A stretch of DNA of 64,000 nt. Origin: Coleofasciculus sp. FACHB-1120 (GTDB taxonomy: Bacteria; Cyanobacteriota; Cyanobacteriia; Cyanobacteriales; FACHB-T130). The translations under genes and the position numbers were made by a program. Where the stretch lies: positions 124,001-188,000 of the forward strand of contig NZ_JACJTV010000007.1 of assembly GCF_014698845.1 (NCBI RefSeq). The letters run 5' to 3'. Positions 8,989-19,443 of the stretch are shown piece by piece. The stretch's first letter is position 1. Each line of letters starts with the position of its first letter. The notes under the pieces are model-generated. The model saw only the letters and a list, made by a program, of their open reading frames with translations, searched no databases and had not been told where the DNA came from.

Positions 8989-11178
8989 CTAATCGCTCAC
9001 CTCAAAGGCGATTGACAAAGTAGCCATCTCTGAAGTGTTCATGGGTATGGCTTCTACAGCAATACCACCACGCTCGCCACTCAAATCATCAAGTAAATCA
9101 CCCATCACCTCAACTGGCTCTTTTAACTCCAACGCCCCTCTATCTTGATTCAGTTCAGCGGCTAGAGATGCTAATGTCTTGACAGCTCTGTCTAGAGGCT
9201 TACGGCTAACAATTACCAGCGCTTCTCCTGTTCCGGTTGCGATCGCTCTCAATTTCAGTTCTTGCGGGTCGCCAATCAGTTGCGTTTGATTGGGTCGTAA
9301 TTTCATCGTCTCATTTGACGCGGGCCACTGATAGGGAAATACCACCACTAATCCCCCAGTCGAGTCAATCAGTAAAGTCGTCAGATAGAGATCGCTAGAC
9401 TCGTGATTGGTAACTCGAAACTGAAATAGTTGATTCACTGGTAACTTATTAGCATAAGTTTGTTCCAACTCCTGACGAGTATTCCTACCTCGACTGGAAG
9501 TTCTAGCAAGGGTTTGATTGGGTTGTTCTACCAAGTTCATCGAAACTTCTACAGAAAGCTCTGAGGAATCGGCATTTAAAGTCTTTTTAATAATCCGAGC
9601 TGCTAGCAGAGATTTGAGTTTAGCTTCCAGACGCTCAACCGCTGCTGTTACCGTTTCCCCTGGTTCGTCAAAGGATTTCGGCACCAGTTCCAGTCCTTGG
9701 GTAAATAAACCAATACTGCCAACGACTGGAAGATTTTCCACTTGCTTTTGCAGTTTTTGTTGATAATCTGCTGTCATCCGGCTGAAAATATATTGCACCC
9801 CTCCCGGATAGGGGACATTTCCCGATTGTGCAAGTACGGCTTCAATGCGATTAATCGCAGAGAGTTCCTGTTTAGCCGCGTTCGTCTCTCCTCCTAAAGA
9901 CGGGTCAAGACCAATGCTTAACTTCAAATCCGCTGGCACAACCCGACTTGATTCTTGCAGTAGCATCCCTGGTTTTAGAGACGCATTGGCTCCTTTCTCA
10001 ACCAGCTTCGCTTCTCCCTTTAAACCGCTACGAGGAGAGATTAATTGCAATTTTCCCGATGTTTGCCCTTTATCATCGACAATTGCGAACGTAGCACCGG
10101 GTTGGAAAGCTTCTAGACTTTCAGAATCTACTCCTCCCAACCACAAAATTGCTTTTTCGCCTTCTACTTTGGTAATTACAGCATCAATCGGAGGAACTTG
10201 TTTGTTGATGAAATAAACTGGTTTTTTCAGGTCGCCATCTGCTAAAGGAACTTGACTAGAAAGCGAATTTATGCCAATAGTGATTTGAGCGATCGCGCTC
10301 CCCACATTATCGGTTTGTTGCCAGAGATACTGGGTCATTAAATAGGTAAACGCACCGGCAGAAAAGCCCCCAAACTCGGCATCCAAAGCTTCTTGCTCTC
10401 GTTGAGCTGAGGCAAAAACAACCCCTTTAGCGACACCTGCACAGCGCCGACGGGCGAGTTCGGCTTCGGACAGTTGCAGCCGTTCCATCCAGCCTTTTTG
10501 ATAGGCGATTTCTTCAGGGCTGGGATTGAGTTTATCACCAGGTACGGAACGCACTCGAAAGTTACCACGAGTACCACCACCAGAGTAACAACTATCTAGT
10601 ACGACTGTGACGTTTTCTGTATTTAAAGCTGACATCAAAAGAAACAAAGTGCGTCCCATGATGTCCGGTGCCAAACTGTTTTGTCCTTCATCGGCAACGA
10701 CTAAAGTGCTATTAAATTCATCATTCGATGCCTGATTAGAACAACCTTGGATAGGATTAGGGTCGCGCAATCGAGAACCGTGACCGGAAAAATGGAAAAC
10801 CACCACATCTCCAGGTTTAGCTTGTTTAATTAGGTGTTCTTCAAACGCTGTTAAAATATTGTTGCGAGTCGGCTGTTGAGAGGAAGATTGATTGCTCGTC
10901 AGCTTGACAATATCACTAGGATTAAAACCAAAACGATGAATCAACAGTTCTTCTTGCAAAGTGACATCGGTGACGCATCCTTCCAGGTTTCTAAAGAAGC
11001 GGTCGTTGGCTGGATAATCATTAATTCCCACTAAAAGAGCGAGCTTGCGCGGGGTATTTTGCGCCAGAATTTGAGCGTAGCGATTTCCCTTACTGATAAT
11101 ATCCAACTGGCTTAATCCCAAGGTGGTTATAGTTGAGCCAGCGAACTGTAAGAAATGACGGCGAGAAATGCGGGACAT
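8989..11178 (-). CDS. Caspase-family (C14) protease with Tat signal and DUF4384-like C-terminus
   Basis: About 729 aa. The start at 11178 follows a GGAGGAG sequence and gives a twin-arginine export signal (SRRHFLQFAG), so the protein should be exported folded. The caspase p20-like domain (about residues 40-300) has the His in VVFHFSGHGSRL (about 130) and the Cys in VVLDSCYSGGGTRG (about 196), as in bacterial orthocaspases/metacaspases, which cleave after Arg or Lys. The C-terminal region (about 380-729) resembles DUF4384, seen in other cyanobacterial caspase proteins. It lies between two TPR-CHAT protease genes with short gaps, which points to a shared operon and joint function. Confidence 0.88.
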   Translation of the reverse strand: MSRISRRHFLQFAGSTITTLGLSQLDIISKGNRYAQILAQNTPRKLALLVGINDYPANDRFFRNLEGCVTDVTLQEELLIHRFGFNPSDIVKLTSNQSSSQQPTRNNILTAFEEHLIKQAKPGDVVVFHFSGHGSRLRDPNPIQGCSNQASNDEFNSTLVVADEGQNSLAPDIMGRTLFLLMSALNTENVTVVLDSCYSGGGTRGNFRVRSVPGDKLNPSPEEIAYQKGWMERLQLSEAELARRRCAGVAKGVVFASAQREQEALDAEFGGFSAGAFTYLMTQYLWQQTDNVGSAIAQITIGINSLSSQVPLADGDLKKPVYFINKQVPPIDAVITKVEGEKAILWLGGVDSESLEAFQPGATFAIVDDKGQTSGKLQLISPRSGLKGEAKLVEKGANASLKPGMLLQESSRVVPADLKLSIGLDPSLGGETNAAKQELSAINRIEAVLAQSGNVPYPGGVQYIFSRMTADYQQKLQKQVENLPVVGSIGLFTQGLELVPKSFDEPGETVTAAVERLEAKLKSLLAARIIKKTLNADSSELSVEVSMNLVEQPNQTLARTSSRGRNTRQELEQTYANKLPVNQLFQFRVTNHESSDLYLTTLLIDSTGGLVVVFPYQWPASNETMKLRPNQTQLIGDPQELKLRAIATGTGEALVIVSRKPLDRAVKTLASLAAELNQDRGALELKEPVEVMGDLLDDLSGERGGIAVEAIPMNTSEMATLSIAFEVSD

Positions 11179-11207
11179 TACTAATTTCTCCTCCAATAGC
11201 AGAATGT

Positions 11208-14200
11208 TTACTCAGCTTCACCGATAAGAGTAAAAGCAGCCCAAGCTCTAGGATTGTCGCGGTGGGTTTCCATCATCTTGAGCATCGCTCGGCGTAAGGC
11301 TTGGGCTTTATCAAGTTTCTTTTGGTAGAAATTAGTATAAAACTCGGTCATTAATTCAGCCGTGGGAGCATCGGGGACAGCCCACAGGGAGACGAGGACA
11401 CTAGGGATGCCAGCTGCAATAAATGAGCGAGATAAGCCGATGACACCATCACCCGTGATGCGTCCGCGTCCAGTGTTGCAGGCACTTAAGACCAATAATT
11501 CAGCACTTAGTTTGCTCTTAAGGTTGAAGATTTCTTCAGCGGTGAGCAGTCCGTCATTTTGGGTGTCTTTACCCGTTTGTGCGAGTGCTACACCACCGAG
11601 TAAAGGCTGCTGTTCGTTAAAGGTGCCGTGGGTTGCCAGATGAATGATACGTGCGCTCAGTAACTTCTGCATAATGGCAGGCTCGGTGGCTTGGGAGCCG
11701 ATGAGCGGTTGGGTTTTCAGCAGTTGAGCGACATCTAGGGCTTCTTTTTGGGCACCTTTGAGGGGTGTAAATCCTTTCGGCATGGGGCTGGGATTGCCCA
11801 CGATTAGCGCACCTTGTCCTGAACGGGAACCATTTTGCCGTTGCTTGTGGGTTAACTCCAGCAGTTGAATAGAGGGAGATGTGAGAATCGTATGTTTCTC
11901 AATTAGATACTTGCCGTCTGGGGCAATAAGAGCGGCGAAGGGAACGCGGAACAGCTCTTGATCGGGAACGAAGATAACGCGGGAGTTGGGGTCAGCTGGC
12001 AACAAATCTGCTATCGGCTGAATCAGGAAAAAATAGAGTTGTTGTAAGGATTTAGTTTGCAGCTGTGGATCAGGTGAAGGGAAAGTTACTTCAAAAATCC
12101 CCTGGCGATCTTCACCGACTCCTAAAGATGCAAGGGTTTCAGTAACAAGTTTTCGTAGGGCAGAACCTCCTGCCATTGCTTCCGTGCCTTTAAATTTAAG
12201 TCCATAAGAACGAAATGTAACTTTGCCGTTTGGCTCGATAACCCAAACGTAGAATTCAGATTTGTTAGTCAGCTCAATTTTCGGTTCCGAGTTTCTGACT
12301 TCTGAGGAATTAGAAAAGGGAATAAATTGTACAGCTTCTCTAGAATTGGAAATTGAATACTGAACAATTGTGGCATTTTGCTCTTTTGCAATTTGTTTAA
12401 TTTCCTGAATGTTTGGTGGATCAGGTGTGACAGATGTGGTTTGGTCGGGTGATAGGCGAGACGCCACTAATTCAACAAATGCGCGAGCGCGTCCCCGTTC
12501 AGAGATTTCCAGTGCTTCATTCGTTTTATCCTGGGCAATGAGGATTTGCTGTAATGTTTCGTAGGTATCGAGTTGCGTCTCAAAAATAGAGACTTTTTGG
12601 GGATCGTTCAACCCACCTCGTAGAGATTCCTGAACCTTAATTGCCTCCATTAGGGTGGTTTCTGCCTGAGCGAGATTTCCTTCTTTAAACAGAGCACGAC
12701 CCAAATTTTTCAAAGCCATACTCTCGCCGTAACGGTTTTTGATTTCCCGTGAGATGAGTAACGACTGTTGTTCGTACTCAATCGCTTTTTTGTAGCTCCC
12801 CAGTTCTGCGTGAGCAACCCCCAGATTTACTAGCGCCATTCCCTCGATTTGAGGGTCTTTAATTTCCCGCGCGATCGCTAATACTTGCTCAAAGTGAGCG
12901 ATCGCTTGTTTAGAATCCCCCACATTTAAGTAGATTCCACCCAGATTTCCCAGCACCTGACCCTCGTTTTGAGAAGCTTTAATTTCTCGTGCAATTGCTA
13001 AAGACTGGTGTAGGGATTCAACGGCTGTGCTGTAGTCCCCCAGATTTAGGTAGGCTGCACCCAGATTTGCCAACGCCTGACCTTCCCCTTGCCGATTTTT
13101 CATTTCCCGTGCAATCTGCAAGTCTTGTTGGTGGTACTCAATGGCTTTGGCGTAATCCCCCAAGCGCATATAGATAAGACCCAGATTACCCAGCGCCGCT
13201 CCCTCGCCTCCTCGGTTCTTGATTTCCCGCGTAGATTCCAAGCTCTGCTGTGTGTACCAAATCGCTTTAGCGTAGTCCCCCAGAGTTAGGTAAACAGTAC
13301 CCAGATTATTCAGCGCGTCACCCACGCCTAGTTGGTTTTTGATTTCTCGTGCAATTGCCAGTGACTGCTCGGCAAACCCAATCGCTTTGGCAGAGTCTCC
13401 CAAGTTAGCGTAAACAAGACCCAACTTAGCTAGCGCCCTCCCTTCGCCTCCTCGATCTTTGATTTGCTGATAGATATTCTGCGCCGCCTGAAAAGACTGT
13501 AATCCAGCTTCAAATTGACCAGTTTGTAACTGCTCATTACCCTGTTTTATCAGTTTCTCTGCTTGAGCTGTCTGAGGATTACTTTGCCCTTGCGCCAGTT
13601 GTAACCATGTCTGAACTTGTTGCTCCAGTTGAGGGTCTTTTAATTCACGTGCTACTGATAATCCTTGCTGGAAGTATTCAATCGCTTTTTGGTAGTCTTT
13701 TAGATTTAGGTAAGCAGCACCGAGATTTGAAAGTATCCTTCCCTCACTTTCACGGTCATTGATTTCCCGTGTAATTTTCAACGCCTGCTGGGAGTACTCA
13801 ATCGCTTTGGTGAAGTCACTTCGGTTATTGTAAGCATTCCCTAGATTAGCCAGCACCAAACCCTCGCCTTGCCGGTCTTTGATTTGCCGGTAAATGATTA
13901 GCGCCTGTTGGTAAGACTTTAATGCAGCTTCAAACTGACCGGCTTGCCGTTGCTGAGTCCCTTGTTGCGTCAGTTTATCTGCTTCCGTTTTCTGAGGATT
14001 ATTTTTATTTGGAATTCGCGATAAACTCTGCAAAGCTAACTTCTCTAGCTGAGGGTCTTTAATTTCCCGCGCAATTGCTAAACATTGCTGAAACAGCTCA
14101 ATGGCGCGAGGCAAATCTCCCAGTAAACGATAAGCTTCTCCTAAAATTCCCAACGCACGCACTTCTCCTCTACGGTCACCAATTTCTCGATAAATATTCA

Positions 14201-14717
14201 GTGCTTGTTGTCCAGACTGGATGGCAGCTTGAAATTGACCAGTCTGACCCTGTTGATTTGCTTGCTGCATCAGCACGTCAGCTTTGGCTGTACGGGGGTT
14301 CATTAAGCGAGCTATTGGTAATATTTCCATCGCTAATTTCTCTAGCCGAGGGTCGTTGATTTCCTGTGCGATCGCTAAACCTGGCTCCATATACTCGATT
14401 ACTTTGTCGGGTTTCTCTAGAGCAAAGTAACTCAATCCTAAATAAACTAAAGCTTTGCCTTCTCCGGGGCGATTGCCAATTTTCCGATAAATTGCGAGCG
14501 CCTGTAGCAGCAACTTTTCCCCCGCCTGCCATTGCTTAGTCTGCAACTGCTGAAGCCCTTGTTGCAACAGTCGGTCAGCTTCCGCTTTACGAGCATCTGA
14601 AGTTTGAGCTACTACAGGAGACACTGCCAATGGCATCGGAAAATTGAGCTGAAAAGACTGCGAGGCAACGAGTAGTACAGTGGTAGGTGCAATCCAGAAA
14701 AATCTTTTCAATCGCAT
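11208..14717 (-). CDS. TPR-array CHAT-domain protease (second copy)
   Basis: 1169 aa. A signal-peptide-like N-terminus (MRLKRFFWIAPTTVLLVASQ) is followed by about 17 TPR-like units, interrupted three times by linkers that each end in Q-x-G-T/N-QQ-x-Q-x-GQF motifs, so the array is built of sub-blocks. The C-terminal CHAT domain keeps His in IIHLATHG (about 1027) and Cys in LLVLSACNTGRG (about 1079). It shares the CHAT domain and the closing GEAE residues with the gene at 5730-8777, so the two are paralogues. A gap of only 29 bp separates its stop from the caspase gene start, which fits an operon. Confidence 0.9.
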   Translation of the reverse strand: MRLKRFFWIAPTTVLLVASQSFQLNFPMPLAVSPVVAQTSDARKAEADRLLQQGLQQLQTKQWQAGEKLLLQALAIYRKIGNRPGEGKALVYLGLSYFALEKPDKVIEYMEPGLAIAQEINDPRLEKLAMEILPIARLMNPRTAKADVLMQQANQQGQTGQFQAAIQSGQQALNIYREIGDRRGEVRALGILGEAYRLLGDLPRAIELFQQCLAIAREIKDPQLEKLALQSLSRIPNKNNPQKTEADKLTQQGTQQRQAGQFEAALKSYQQALIIYRQIKDRQGEGLVLANLGNAYNNRSDFTKAIEYSQQALKITREINDRESEGRILSNLGAAYLNLKDYQKAIEYFQQGLSVARELKDPQLEQQVQTWLQLAQGQSNPQTAQAEKLIKQGNEQLQTGQFEAGLQSFQAAQNIYQQIKDRGGEGRALAKLGLVYANLGDSAKAIGFAEQSLAIAREIKNQLGVGDALNNLGTVYLTLGDYAKAIWYTQQSLESTREIKNRGGEGAALGNLGLIYMRLGDYAKAIEYHQQDLQIAREMKNRQGEGQALANLGAAYLNLGDYSTAVESLHQSLAIAREIKASQNEGQVLGNLGGIYLNVGDSKQAIAHFEQVLAIAREIKDPQIEGMALVNLGVAHAELGSYKKAIEYEQQSLLISREIKNRYGESMALKNLGRALFKEGNLAQAETTLMEAIKVQESLRGGLNDPQKVSIFETQLDTYETLQQILIAQDKTNEALEISERGRARAFVELVASRLSPDQTTSVTPDPPNIQEIKQIAKEQNATIVQYSISNSREAVQFIPFSNSSEVRNSEPKIELTNKSEFYVWVIEPNGKVTFRSYGLKFKGTEAMAGGSALRKLVTETLASLGVGEDRQGIFEVTFPSPDPQLQTKSLQQLYFFLIQPIADLLPADPNSRVIFVPDQELFRVPFAALIAPDGKYLIEKHTILTSPSIQLLELTHKQRQNGSRSGQGALIVGNPSPMPKGFTPLKGAQKEALDVAQLLKTQPLIGSQATEPAIMQKLLSARIIHLATHGTFNEQQPLLGGVALAQTGKDTQNDGLLTAEEIFNLKSKLSAELLVLSACNTGRGRITGDGVIGLSRSFIAAGIPSVLVSLWAVPDAPTAELMTEFYTNFYQKKLDKAQALRRAMLKMMETHRDNPRAWAAFTLIGEAE

Positions 14718-14806
14718 AGCTCTAAGAGTCCAACCGCAGCATTTGAGATTACCCGCTTACATATATCTTTGGCAAGGGGAACTTATGCAAAAACCCCACC
14801 AGTAGC

Positions 14807-15565
14807 CTATCGAGATGCAGAAACGTTTGGCTCATCTTCTGCACAGAAATTATGAGCTTGAAGAAGCGCGATCGCATCCACTAATTCCGCCGAAGGTTTT
14901 GGCACCGAGTAGAGTTGTTGTAGTGCATCTGACCAGAGTTCGCGTTCGGCAAAGTAGTTCGCTTTCTCCAGCGCAATTGTCTCCTCTGACGCTCCCTTGA
15001 ATCGCTCCTCCAGTGCAGTCAATTCTGCGGTAATGCGATCGCGTCTTTCCGATTCCATCACTTGAAACACGAATCCGATTTGAATCGGGTACGGCGCTGA
15101 AGCATACAAATACCATTCGTAGAGCTGACCCGGTTGCAACGGTTCCTCATCATAGACCGCTCTCGTCTGTTCTGGGGCGATGGGTCGATACCACAATACC
15201 CCTTTATTCCCCTGACGAGATAGGTCAATTCGCTTTACCGTTCCTCCTTGGATATTCCAGAGAAACAGAGGGCGATCGCTCCAAATCTCTAGAATTTCCC
15301 CTGGCTTTGCATGAAGCGAATCTGCGTCTACCAGTTTCCCAGGAGCGATCGCGCAAATCGCTCCTCCTCGCCCACCCCCTCCTTTCCTTTTGCGACGTAA
15401 CTTTCTCCAGATATCACCCCACGATAAAGCTAGATATGTATCATTGCTTTCTGTTAGTACAGGATACGGTTGTTGTCTAATTGCCGCTTGGATTGGTAGT
15501 GAGAAAGAAGTTGTAATTAAGGTAGATATCAACAAAATTGACTGGACTCGTTTAAAATTAGCCAT
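14807..15565 (-). CDS. DUF928-like exported protein
   Basis: 252 aa. An N-terminal signal peptide (hydrophobic run after MANFKRVQS, cleavage likely near IQAAIRQ) is followed by a basic Gly/Arg-rich stretch and a domain with the look of cyanobacterial DUF928 (G-G-AICAIAPGKLV, DRPLFLWNIQGG, then EPLQPGQLYEWYLYA). DUF928 proteins commonly travel with CHAT and CHASE2 genes in cyanobacteria, and their molecular role is unknown. Its start overlaps the end of the CHAT-CHASE2 gene by 8 bp, so the two are translationally linked. Confidence 0.7.
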   Translation of the reverse strand: MANFKRVQSILLISTLITTSFSLPIQAAIRQQPYPVLTESNDTYLALSWGDIWRKLRRKRKGGGGRGGAICAIAPGKLVDADSLHAKPGEILEIWSDRPLFLWNIQGGTVKRIDLSRQGNKGVLWYRPIAPEQTRAVYDEEPLQPGQLYEWYLYASAPYPIQIGFVFQVMESERRDRITAELTALEERFKGASEETIALEKANYFAERELWSDALQQLYSVPKPSAELVDAIALLQAHNFCAEDEPNVSASR

Positions 15566-18023
15566 GAGACTGTCTCCTAAATGCTAAACGAATATAATTC
15601 CAAAACAAAACGGTTGGTAAAAACCAAGGTAATAACATCGCCACTGATATATAAATTTGCAAGGAAGCAAGGATATAAACGCTTGTAAATGCTGCTAACT
15701 TCATCACCCACCGTTGCCGCTGACGAAGATTATCCTGTAACATCAGCGTTACGCCTTTTCCCAGCAATCCTGAAAGTAAAATCATCCATAAATCGGGGAT
15801 AGGTATCACCAACCGCCGCGTTAATAAATGATGAAGCATATAAGCATGAGCTTCACCGCCAGGAAAATTTTCCTCCTCCCAACCGCGCCAGAAACCGACA
15901 GCTAAAGGAATCGCATAATTATCTTCATTTTTCCCTTCTAACCCGGCTCCTTTATATCCACCTGGAGTAATCAACACCACTTCATTCTTAAAGGTGTCTG
16001 GTACTTTTCCTTTTCCTAGGCAATCTCCTAGCAACTTACAGGCAGAAATGCGTTCGTAGGCAGATTTGGGGGGAATAGAAAAGTCAATAATTGGATGCAA
16101 CCATGCTTGAATAAAATTTTGAGAAAAGCGGGTAAGTGGATGAAGGCGAATTTCTCGTAAAAAAGCCATTTTATGGGGAGGTTGGCTTATTTGATTTAAA
16201 TAGTTAGTAACTGAGGAATTAAAATTTGTTCGAGCCTGCAAATTTGGTCGCGGTAAATTAGGAGGTAATTCTTGATTTAACGCATACGCTATCGCCAAGA
16301 GGTAAGCAAAAGGATACATCTGTGGACTTTCGGGTTCTGCTGGCAAAAGTTCAACATACCAAGGGAAGAACATGATATCCCCTTCCAAACTCCAATTGAG
16401 GTTGGCAATATCCTTGCTTACCCCTGACCTAGGAGTGGATTCTCCCTCTCCCGAACCAAATACTAACCAAGTATTTTTATCAACAGCATTCCGTATAGAC
16501 TGCTTAAGCTTTAGCGTGTTATTCGGTTGCTTTTTATCATCTAAGATATAATCAATGCCAACAGTTTTAGCTTCTAATTCAGAAACCCGATTTAAGAGTG
16601 CCGCTAAATAACGATAATCCATCGGATAAATTTGTTTAATTTTATCTGCATCAGCCTTTAGAGATTCTTCATCAATTTGGATAAGTCGCACGGGTGAACT
16701 TCCTTTGGCTGGCACTTGGAAGGTGACTTGGCGATAGACAGCCTGAAGTAAGATGCGCGGTTCTAATAATAAACTTTGTACGGGTGATAATAAACTTAAA
16801 AACAGGATAGTGGCTAGCCACCAAGCTTCTTTTTTTGTTGGCAACCAGCGTTTTAGTGTGTCAGAGAACCCAAAAGGTTTAATGCAAAATAACTCGGCTT
16901 CGGGATGACGAAATAGGGAGGAAACCAGGTAAGCAGAAGGGTAGGAAAGATACTTTTCCTGTTGTTTAAGAAAGAAACTTGCCTCCAGCAAAGCTGAATG
17001 AACATCCTTGTATTGAGTCAGACTAGCGAGAAACTGCACCAAAAATTCTTGTGCTACCTGATTGTGAATCGGTTCCCGCATTACTGCTACCTGGCTCAAT
17101 CCCAAGTTAATCAAGGATTCGGCAATATTCATGCCACTACACGAGTTGAAAATTGCAAACTGAAGTCCCCGTTTTTTCGCCTGTTTCAGTGACTCTTCAA
17201 TTTCCCGAATCGAGATTGAAGTATGAGGTGCAATGCCTAATTCTCCACCCGTCAGGACAGTTTCATTACTATGTCCGGCAAAAAATAAGATATCCCAACC
17301 AGGTTCAGATGCGATCGCTTTCTGGATCTCCATTTTGAGTGCATCAGCATCAAAAAATCGAGCCTCTACACTCTTCGGGATATTTAGTTCAGTTTTCCCC
17401 TGGTTCCGTTTCCAACCAATCAACTGAATATCTGCAACACGATCGAGCGATCGCAGTGCTTCTCGATCAGCTTCCAAATTCAAGCCTGTGTCATCCCCTA
17501 AAATTGCTAAAACCCTAGCTTTACGGCGAATCGGACGAACGGGTTCATTCAGAATATTGGCGGGAGTGCGAGCAATACGTATTTGTTGAGTAGCACCCAA
17601 ATCCGTCCCAATTTCCCAAATTTCCCACGGTAATCGCGCCAGTTCTAGAGGAGTGCAAGTCAGGAACACCTCAACCATATGATGTTCCGGTTTATGAGCC
17701 GCTTTGACAATTTCGCGGCGAATACTGACTAATTCAGGAGTGAGCAACCAGTGCTGAAATTCATCCCCTAGCTGAACTTCTGCTTTCACCAGTTCCTGAT
17801 GTCGGTCAACTGGGAGAGTGCCTTTACCGCTGATGACTTTGTGCCCTCGCAGCCGCCTATAGTAGTTAAGATAGGCGCTTTGCCACTGTTCATAACTCCT
17901 GGTCAGCGAGAGGGGATAATTCAGCTCTACAGAGAGTATTTGTCCTTTCCCCCAAGACAACTCAAAGTCGCAAACAGTGCCGACTTGCTTAACCCTAAGC
18001 TTAAAAACTATTCTATCCATCAT
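15558..18023 (-). CDS. CHAT-CHASE2 membrane sensor protein
   Basis: 821 aa. The N-terminal half carries a CHAT protease domain with His in ILFFAGHSNET (about 250) and Cys in FAIFNSCSGM (about 291). A first transmembrane segment lies near residue 400. A CHASE2 extracytoplasmic sensor domain follows (about 420-740; VRLIQIDEESL and TVGIDYILDD are typical), and three membrane segments lie at the C-terminus. CHASE2 is usually fused to kinases or cyclases. Here the likely output is proteolysis by the cytoplasmic CHAT domain in response to an extracytoplasmic signal (inference). The gene follows DUF1822 by about 65 bp and overlaps the DUF928-like gene. Confidence 0.87.
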   Translation of the reverse strand: MMDRIVFKLRVKQVGTVCDFELSWGKGQILSVELNYPLSLTRSYEQWQSAYLNYYRRLRGHKVISGKGTLPVDRHQELVKAEVQLGDEFQHWLLTPELVSIRREIVKAAHKPEHHMVEVFLTCTPLELARLPWEIWEIGTDLGATQQIRIARTPANILNEPVRPIRRKARVLAILGDDTGLNLEADREALRSLDRVADIQLIGWKRNQGKTELNIPKSVEARFFDADALKMEIQKAIASEPGWDILFFAGHSNETVLTGGELGIAPHTSISIREIEESLKQAKKRGLQFAIFNSCSGMNIAESLINLGLSQVAVMREPIHNQVAQEFLVQFLASLTQYKDVHSALLEASFFLKQQEKYLSYPSAYLVSSLFRHPEAELFCIKPFGFSDTLKRWLPTKKEAWWLATILFLSLLSPVQSLLLEPRILLQAVYRQVTFQVPAKGSSPVRLIQIDEESLKADADKIKQIYPMDYRYLAALLNRVSELEAKTVGIDYILDDKKQPNNTLKLKQSIRNAVDKNTWLVFGSGEGESTPRSGVSKDIANLNWSLEGDIMFFPWYVELLPAEPESPQMYPFAYLLAIAYALNQELPPNLPRPNLQARTNFNSSVTNYLNQISQPPHKMAFLREIRLHPLTRFSQNFIQAWLHPIIDFSIPPKSAYERISACKLLGDCLGKGKVPDTFKNEVVLITPGGYKGAGLEGKNEDNYAIPLAVGFWRGWEEENFPGGEAHAYMLHHLLTRRLVIPIPDLWMILLSGLLGKGVTLMLQDNLRQRQRWVMKLAAFTSVYILASLQIYISVAMLLPWFLPTVLFWNYIRLAFRRQSHG

Positions 18024-18087
18024 TTAATTTTGGATTTTGAATTTTGCGGAGGTCGGAGTCGTCCCACCTCTGATGAGTTTCGAGTAG

Positions 18088-19443
18088 TTATAAAATAAAT
18101 TCAAACGGCGGCAAAGTTTGGAACTTCCCAGTTTCTGAGGTAATGGTTGCGAGAAATTTATCCTGATAAGTCCCCGCTACTTGAGTAAAAATATAGTCTT
18201 CGTTCCCATCTAATTGCAGTGTATCTTCCGCCAAAACTTCCACGCGATCGCTTACACGCAACGTCATCTCCTCCTGAGATTCATTTCCATAAATCGCCTT
18301 TAATATCAGCAATAACGTCCAGCCATCATCATCCGGGAAAGACCAGGTAACAGCATACAGCCGCAACCGAGTTCCTAGGGTTAAGTCTCGGTAAGCACGA
18401 CCCGAATTGGCTGGAATCTCCAACTGATTATTGCGACTAATTTCTATCAAAATTTCATCTAATTCTTGAGATGGGTTTTGTTCGCTCCTGCGGAGGGAAA
18501 ATGATGCTGGTAACTCTCTGATTGGCTCAGTTCCGCGCAAAGGAGACGGTGCTGGCAAGGCTTCCCAGGACAATTCTTGCATTACTTCATCCACTTGGTT
18601 GCGTAACCAGTTCCTGACATTTATCGCTTGCTGAGTCAAGATTTGGAGCAGCTCTGATAGATGATTGGTAACGGTTGCTGTATTTTCAGTTAGCGGCTGG
18701 TAGAGCCAATTGAGTAAATCCGGCGTCGTTAGAACTGCTGCTCCCTGCTCCCACGTCAAGACTTGCCACAAAGGACGGTTACGCAGTTGGGGTAATAATG
18801 TTAATAGGGTTGACTGCATTCGAGCTAGGGTATCCTGACGATTCGTTGGGATTTCAGGTAAAGGAATTGCTGATAGAGCTAAACATTGCAAATAAAGCAA
18901 CAGTTCATTAGGTTCGCGATTAAACCAAGCAATCGGGATCTGATAAGTCCAATCCGCTTCTGGTTGTAATTGCGGTTGATAATTAATCAGTTGGTCGTAA
19001 CGCAAAAAACCTCTAATCGCTGCAATTTCTAAGTCTTCCTCAATGCCAATAACTATATAAAAATGAGCGGTAAATTCTGGTAAATCTACTACTGCTCTGG
19101 GAATAGTGACTTCTTTATCGGTTAAGGTAATAGTAGGAATTAAACAAACCTTGAATTTGCTAACTCTCAAATTAAAAACGGCGTCGATTGCATTAGTATA
19201 CTGGGGTTGAAAAACTGAAGAGTGTTCTCTATCTAGAAAAATTTCCGGTTCTCGTTTCCGGAGCCATTCCTCAAAACTCAATAAAATTAAAGCTTGAAGA
19301 TAAGTTTGCCATTTACGGTCTTCATTCCCTACTTGGTTACTCAATTCTACAGCTTGGTCAAGCTGCTCTGATTCTAAGGGAATTGTTTCTGGCAATTCTT
19401 CAAGTTCGACCCAATCATCTGTCAAATCTGTTAAGTAATTCAT
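18088..19443 (-). CDS. DUF1822 family protein
   Basis: 451 aa. The N-terminus (long acidic leader, then WQTYLQALILLSFEEWLRKREP) and the overall length fit the cyanobacterial DUF1822 family, of unknown function. No signal peptide or membrane segment is evident. The start codon overlaps the stop of the sigma-like gene upstream (ATGA), which implies translational coupling. DUF1822 is often found next to CHASE2/CHAT genes, as here. Confidence 0.75.
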   Translation of the reverse strand: MNYLTDLTDDWVELEELPETIPLESEQLDQAVELSNQVGNEDRKWQTYLQALILLSFEEWLRKREPEIFLDREHSSVFQPQYTNAIDAVFNLRVSKFKVCLIPTITLTDKEVTIPRAVVDLPEFTAHFYIVIGIEEDLEIAAIRGFLRYDQLINYQPQLQPEADWTYQIPIAWFNREPNELLLYLQCLALSAIPLPEIPTNRQDTLARMQSTLLTLLPQLRNRPLWQVLTWEQGAAVLTTPDLLNWLYQPLTENTATVTNHLSELLQILTQQAINVRNWLRNQVDEVMQELSWEALPAPSPLRGTEPIRELPASFSLRRSEQNPSQELDEILIEISRNNQLEIPANSGRAYRDLTLGTRLRLYAVTWSFPDDDGWTLLLILKAIYGNESQEEMTLRVSDRVEVLAEDTLQLDGNEDYIFTQVAGTYQDKFLATITSETGKFQTLPPFEFIL